NCBI RefSeq assembly: GCF_025465995.1
Contig: NZ_JANLNY010000017.1
Location: 1 to 64,000 of the forward strand
DNA length: 64,000 nt
Direction of reading: 5' to 3'
Source: Pseudomonas sp. 5P_3.1_Bac2
Lineage (GTDB): Bacteria; Pseudomonadota; Gammaproteobacteria; Pseudomonadales; Pseudomonadaceae
Shown: positions 60,474-64,000 of the stretch, in pieces
Layout of the letters: each line of letters begins with the position of its first letter
How positions within the stretch are numbered: position 1 is the first letter of the stretch
Position numbers and translations under genes: made by a program
The notes under the pieces: model-generated
What the model saw: the letters and a program-made list of their open reading frames with translations, nothing else
Databases searched by the model: none
Told to the model about the DNA's origin: nothing

Positions 60474-61721
60474 TCAGGACATGCTCAGAGCGAGATCGCC
60501 ACCGGCCTTAATACCGGCGGCTTGTTCTTGAGCAATTTTCTCGGCCGCCTGCTGCTCCCAAACTGGCAGGGCATGGCGGGTGTCCGTTTCGGCCTCAAAG
60601 CGATTGACCATCTCTGGTTTGATATCCGCCACATCAACATAGAACTGCTCATACCAACGGCGCAGTTGGTACAGAGGACCGTCGCTGTCACACAGCAGCG
60701 GGTTGTCGATCTTGGTTTTGGTCTCCCAGATATGGACATCCTGCAGCGTGCCGCGGCGTAGGAAGCCTGCAACCTGCTTGGCCCGCTCTGCGTTGTATTC
60801 CTTAGACAGGTTCGGGTTATCGCGCACGATAAAGCCCATATGCAACGCGAAGTTCTCTTCGTCTATCGGGTACTGCGCCAGAATTTCAATGGCCTCGCAG
60901 GAATCCTCTGCCGATAGTTTGAACATCAGGCGCGAGACCAGATACGCGGGGCCGTGATAGGTGGTCTCACCACGGTTCCAGCAAGGCAGTGCGTGGACAT
61001 CACCTTGATAGGTCTGATCACGCGCATAACCTGGATTCTCAGGCTGTGGGCCAATTTCCAGATACTGAGTGGCAAAGTGATCTTCAAACACGTTCTTGAA
61101 ATAGGAGCTGCCACCGCCTTTACCTTCACCATGAATGTAAAAGAAATGGGCAACGTCGACTAAGTTATCGATCAGCTCACGACCTGTCGTGTTGAGCTCG
61201 TGGAATGACCAGTCCCAGTCACTCCATGTATCGCTAAAGGAACCTTCCAGACGCGGAATAATGACGTTGTCCGTAGGCAGACTGCCCTCTTGGTCGTACC
61301 AGACAAACAGCTGCTTGTTTTCTTCACAGGTCACAAAGCGCTGAGTGCGAGCCCGTGGTGGTACACGCTTGGCGTAAGGAATGCCGGTGCACTTGCCCTC
61401 GCCATCCCAACGCCAATCATGGAACGGGCAAGCAATGCTATCGCCCTTGATCACACCCTCTGCCAAGTTGCCACCGAGGTGCGGGCAGAAGGCATTGATG
61501 ACGTTGAGCTTTTTGCTGATTTCGCCCTCAAAGACCACCAGTTCGGTGCCAAAGGCCTTGACCTTATGCGGCTTGCCATCGCGAAACCACTCGGTCAGTC
61601 CCAAGCAGTGCCAACCGCGCGCAAAGCGCTGCATTTTTTCACTGACAATAATCCGTACTTGCTCTTCCACGATTGTGCTCTCCAATTGTTGTAATTCTGA
61701 TTCGATATAGGGAGTCGCCAT
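60474..61721 (-). CDS. kshA: 3-ketosteroid 9alpha-hydroxylase, oxygenase subunit KshA
   Basis: 415 residues. It hydroxylates C9 of 3-ketosteroids such as androstadienedione, which opens ring B. The Rieske centre uses C79/H81 (CPH) and C98/H101 (CPFH); the mononuclear iron site is His192 and His197 in DVAHFFYIH with Asp328 in LQDVHIW. ARGWHCLG near residue 34 and the C-terminal YQLRRWYEQFYVDVADIKPEMV are as in Mycobacterium KshA. The partner reductase KshB is not in the window. It starts 4 bases after the preceding gene. Identity is firm at family level. Confidence 0.93.
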   Translation of the reverse strand: MATPYIESELQQLESTIVEEQVRIIVSEKMQRFARGWHCLGLTEWFRDGKPHKVKAFGTELVVFEGEISKKLNVINAFCPHLGGNLAEGVIKGDSIACPFHDWRWDGEGKCTGIPYAKRVPPRARTQRFVTCEENKQLFVWYDQEGSLPTDNVIIPRLEGSFSDTWSDWDWSFHELNTTGRELIDNLVDVAHFFYIHGEGKGGGSSYFKNVFEDHFATQYLEIGPQPENPGYARDQTYQGDVHALPCWNRGETTYHGPAYLVSRLMFKLSAEDSCEAIEILAQYPIDEENFALHMGFIVRDNPNLSKEYNAERAKQVAGFLRRGTLQDVHIWETKTKIDNPLLCDSDGPLYQLRRWYEQFYVDVADIKPEMVNRFEAETDTRHALPVWEQQAAEKIAQEQAAGIKAGGDLALSMS

Positions 61722-61725
61722 CCGC

Positions 61726-62259
61726 TCAGACGATGAGCCGTGTCTGGGCCAAACCACTGCGTACTAAGGGTGCAAGACTGAGATCAGCCTGCTCCAACTC
61801 TTCGCGAACCCAGGCAGCAGGTTCATGCGCAGCAAGTGCATGACACCATGCGTGTATGCTCGCCATAGCGGCTGCCGGCACAGCATCGCCGGCCAGGTTC
61901 ACGTCCACATCGACGCTCACGTCACACTGGCTGCCGTGCACACCAGACAAGGTGAATTGCACGGTCTGCACTGTTGCGTCAGGCGTCGTCAGGATGTGAT
62001 TGATGCGTTCCACACAGACCTCTTTGCGCAACCAGTCGGCGAGACCAAGGCGCATCAAACGCTGCACTTCATCCGCTAAAAAAACACCCTTCAATGGATT
62101 GAGCACCATCCCCACAGCCACGTCTGCGACACAATCTTCAACGACCATTACGTGCTCACGACTCAGGCCCAGCGCGATTGAGCACTGCAAATGACCAGCC
62201 GCACTGCCATCATTAAAGTGAGTAATTTTCAGCCGTTGAGCACCAGTCGATACAGGCAT
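61726..62259 (-). CDS. Unrecognised protein inside the steroid cluster
   Basis: 177 residues. No signal peptide, membrane segment or motif that I recognise. The composition is balanced, rich in Val, Ala, Leu, with alternating beta-like stretches (VMVVEDCVADVAVGMVL, VQTVQFTLSGVHG, CDVSVDVDVNLAG) and a helical C-terminal third. It could be a small ligand-binding or accessory protein of steroid degradation, judged only by place: between hsaA and kshA, 4 bases before kshA. The second ATG (MPVSTGA) was chosen because GAGG lies 8 bases before it; an ATG 2 codons up is too close. Confidence 0.7.
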   Translation of the reverse strand: MPVSTGAQRLKITHFNDGSAAGHLQCSIALGLSREHVMVVEDCVADVAVGMVLNPLKGVFLADEVQRLMRLGLADWLRKEVCVERINHILTTPDATVQTVQFTLSGVHGSQCDVSVDVDVNLAGDAVPAAAMASIHAWCHALAAHEPAAWVREELEQADLSLAPLVRSGLAQTRLIV

Positions 62260-62291
62260 CTGCATAGCCTCGCCCCATCCTCTTTCTGTGC

Positions 62292-62318
62292 CACACCGGC
62301 AGTTGCCCTGCCGGTGTG
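62292..62318 (-). terminator. GC-rich hairpin after hsaA
   Basis: 11-bp perfect stem CACACCGGCAG with a 5-base loop, 6 bases past the hsaA stop. No U-tract on the minus strand (GCACAGAAAG). Probably an intra-operon RNA stem rather than a full terminator. Confidence 0.45.
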
Positions 62319-62324
62319 TTGGGT

Positions 62325-63527
62325 TTAAAGAAAGAAATCCTGGTTCTGCGCGCCAAGCTGGACCTTGGCCCAGTTGGCGCCAAACATGGCGAACTGGTTA
62401 GCCGCATGCTGGCGACCCACATTGATATCGGCCAGGAAGCGGCCGTAGGGATTTTTCGTATACACCGCCGCACCACCTGCAGCCTTGAACAACCGGCTGG
62501 CCAAGTGCGAGATGCGCTCTGGTGGGTAACTGGCCTGGAAGCGGAACTTCACACGCTCTTCAATGGAGGCGCTTTCACCCCGGGCGGCATAACCTTCCAG
62601 GACCTCGAAATTGCGGCGCAGGACCAAGGTCAACTCATCGATCGCGTTGCTGGCTTCGGCAATCACCAACTGGGCCGCCGAGTCATCGCTGGTTTTGAGC
62701 CCGATGACGTTGACCCGGGTCTTGGCGGTTTCCATAAAGCAATCCAGCATGCCGCGCAGAGCGCCGATGGCGGCGGTAGAAACCGCACGGCTGAAGACCT
62801 GACCAAACGGCAAGCGGTACAACGTCGAGGTGTTCACCGCGTTGCCAGGGCTTTGGCAGGTAAAGCCATCCACCATTTTGTGCGTGCGGTAGTCCGGAAC
62901 AAAGACATCCTTAATCACAATATCCTTACTGCCGGTGCCTTTAAGGCCCGAGGTCTGCCACGTATCAACAATCTCGTAGTCCTTGCGCGGAATCAGCCAG
63001 GTACGGGCATCGATAGGCTGCCCTTCTGGCGTCTCGACAAAGCCGCCCAGAAATACCCAATCGCAGTGATCGCAACCACTGGAATAGCCCCAGCGGCCGC
63101 TGAAAATAAAGCCGCCCTCAACCGGTTTACCGCGCCCGGTTGGCATGTAGGAAGAGGAGATGCGCACGTTGCTGTCCTTACCCCACACCTCTTGCGCGGC
63201 ACGGTCATCAAACAGTGCCATCTGCCACGCATGCACAGCGACTACCGAGTACACCCAACCTGCCGACATATCGCCTTCGGCCAGGGTCATCACAATGTCG
63301 TAGAACACGTTGGGGCTCATTTCATAGCCACCATAGCGTTTGGGCTGCAGCACACGGAACAAGCCTGCGGCCTCCATATCCGCAATGGTTTCTTCTGGCA
63401 GGCTACGGCGCTCATCCCCCAAGGCTGCGCGTTCACGCAGTACGGGAATGAGGGCACGAGCACGGGCAATCAGCTCTTCGCCACTGGGGATATCGGATAC
63501 TGCTGAGGTTTTCTCGGTTGTTTGCAT
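62325..63527 (-). CDS. hsaA: 3-HSA 4-monooxygenase, oxygenase subunit HsaA
   Basis: 400 residues of the acyl-CoA dehydrogenase-fold flavin-dependent monooxygenases. It hydroxylates the phenolic ring-A intermediate 3-HSA to 3,4-DHSA using reduced flavin from HsaB. The N-terminus has GEELIARARALIPVLRERAALGDERRSLPEETI and AAGLFRVLQPKRYGGYEM; WVYSVVAVHAWQMALF and SGRWGYSSGCDHCDWVFLGG follow. C-terminal KNPYGRFLADINVGRQH is typical. No HsaB gene is near in the window. Confidence 0.92.
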   Translation of the reverse strand: MQTTEKTSAVSDIPSGEELIARARALIPVLRERAALGDERRSLPEETIADMEAAGLFRVLQPKRYGGYEMSPNVFYDIVMTLAEGDMSAGWVYSVVAVHAWQMALFDDRAAQEVWGKDSNVRISSSYMPTGRGKPVEGGFIFSGRWGYSSGCDHCDWVFLGGFVETPEGQPIDARTWLIPRKDYEIVDTWQTSGLKGTGSKDIVIKDVFVPDYRTHKMVDGFTCQSPGNAVNTSTLYRLPFGQVFSRAVSTAAIGALRGMLDCFMETAKTRVNVIGLKTSDDSAAQLVIAEASNAIDELTLVLRRNFEVLEGYAARGESASIEERVKFRFQASYPPERISHLASRLFKAAGGAAVYTKNPYGRFLADINVGRQHAANQFAMFGANWAKVQLGAQNQDFFL

Positions 63528-63549
63528 TGTTCTTATGCTCCCACGTAGT

Positions 63550-63627
63550 GGACTCTAAATTGCGTTAGGTCGTAACGGCCTCTGCTTGTCGAAGGAGAAG
63601 GCCGACCGTTTTCATCAGGACTCTAAA
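63550..63627. repeat. 10-base direct repeat between hsaA and hsaC
   Basis: GGACTCTAAA occurs twice, the copies starting 68 bases apart, on either side of the ribosome-site side of hsaA. It may be chance, a short duplication or a regulator half-site pair. Confidence 0.3.
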
Positions 63628-63632
63628 AACCT

Positions 63633-64000
63633 TCAATGCCCCGGCGGAGCACTCCACTGGTGACCCCAGTGACTGCCGCGGGTGGTCTCGAATACGCTGT
63701 GATCGTTCTGCCAATCCTTGACCAAACCGCCACAACCGAACTCCAAGGCAAAACCGCCTGGCGTCCACACATAGAAAGAGACCATGTCATCGTTTACGTG
63801 GCGGCCTAAGGAGGCGGCCAGCGGCACCTTGTGCTGCGCAATGCGGTCCAGAGCACGGCCGACATCGTCCAACTCCGGCACCTCCAGCATGATGTGTACA
63901 CACCCGCTGGGTTGCGGCATCTCAGCTAAGGCCAGGCTGTGCTGGCGAGGATTGCAATGCATGAAATAAATACGCGCGGTGTATTCCGGCGACAGTGGCG
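63633..64000 (-). CDS. hsaC: 3,4-DHSA extradiol dioxygenase HsaC, C-terminal part
   Basis: Cut by the window edge; about 121 C-terminal residues are visible, in frame from the edge. ARIYFMHCNPRQHSLAL contains an iron-ligand His (RQHSLA), and ALEFGCGG carries the iron-ligand Glu, as in BphC-type two-domain extradiol dioxygenases; HVNDDMVSFYVWTPGGFALEFG is the family C-terminal block. HsaC (TesB) cleaves the catechol ring of 3,4-DHSA. First visible gene of the cluster. Confidence 0.88.
   Translation of the reverse strand, partial: PLSPEYTARIYFMHCNPRQHSLALAEMPQPSGCVHIMLEVPELDDVGRALDRIAQHKVPLAASLGRHVNDDMVSFYVWTPGGFALEFGCGGLVKDWQNDHSVFETTRGSHWGHQWSAPPGH

Overview
The window comes from a gammaproteobacterium of the Pseudomonas type. 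Gene order and protein sequences match, from memory, the Pseudomonas aeruginosa PAO1 segment around PA4384-PA4435: groESL, fxsA, ampG, yajQ, argJ, secA, lpxC, the dcw cluster, rnpB, rsmI, lpoA, sspAB, petABC, rpsI-rplM. No tRNA, rRNA, insertion sequence, phage gene or CRISPR array was seen.

Layout. 0-17 kb: groESL with a heat-shock-type promoter, fxsA, a HugZ-like protein, an SDR, two tandem DUF481 proteins, an alkyltransferase-like DNA repair protein, ampG, an InaA-like kinase, yajQ, a response regulator with a broken GGDEF domain, a panE homologue, a hybrid-free sensor kinase, a cobalamin adenosyltransferase, a pseudouridine synthase, a MutT-ThiE fusion and a GST. 17-24 kb: argJ, secA, an M23 peptidase, dciA and lpxC. 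24-41 kb: the whole division and cell wall (dcw) cluster on the minus strand, mraZ to ftsZ, mostly with overlapping start and stop codons, led by a sigma70-like promoter and a 10-bp-phased repeat that looks like the MraZ operator. 41-46 kb: RNase P RNA, rsmI and, divergently, lpoA-yraN-diaA-dolP. 46-51 kb: sspAB, the cytochrome bc1 operon and rplM-rpsI. 51-58 kb is more variable: an aldo-keto reductase, an LCAD-like acyl-CoA dehydrogenase facing an AraC/DJ-1-type regulator, a NYN/DEDDh nuclease pair, a membrane protein, an orphan periplasmic binding protein and a secreted protein of unknown function.

58.7-64 kb is the most unusual part: a minus-strand cluster for steroid nucleus degradation, in transcription order hsaC (cut by the window edge), hsaA, an unrecognised gene, kshA and a 3-ketosteroid dehydrogenase-type flavoprotein. 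Together these would dehydrogenate the A ring, hydroxylate C9 to open ring B, hydroxylate the resulting phenol and cleave ring A. The reductase partners KshB and HsaB and the hydrolase HsaD are not in the window. Sampled G+C is lower here than in the core genes, which fits an accessory catabolic block joined to a conserved chromosome segment.
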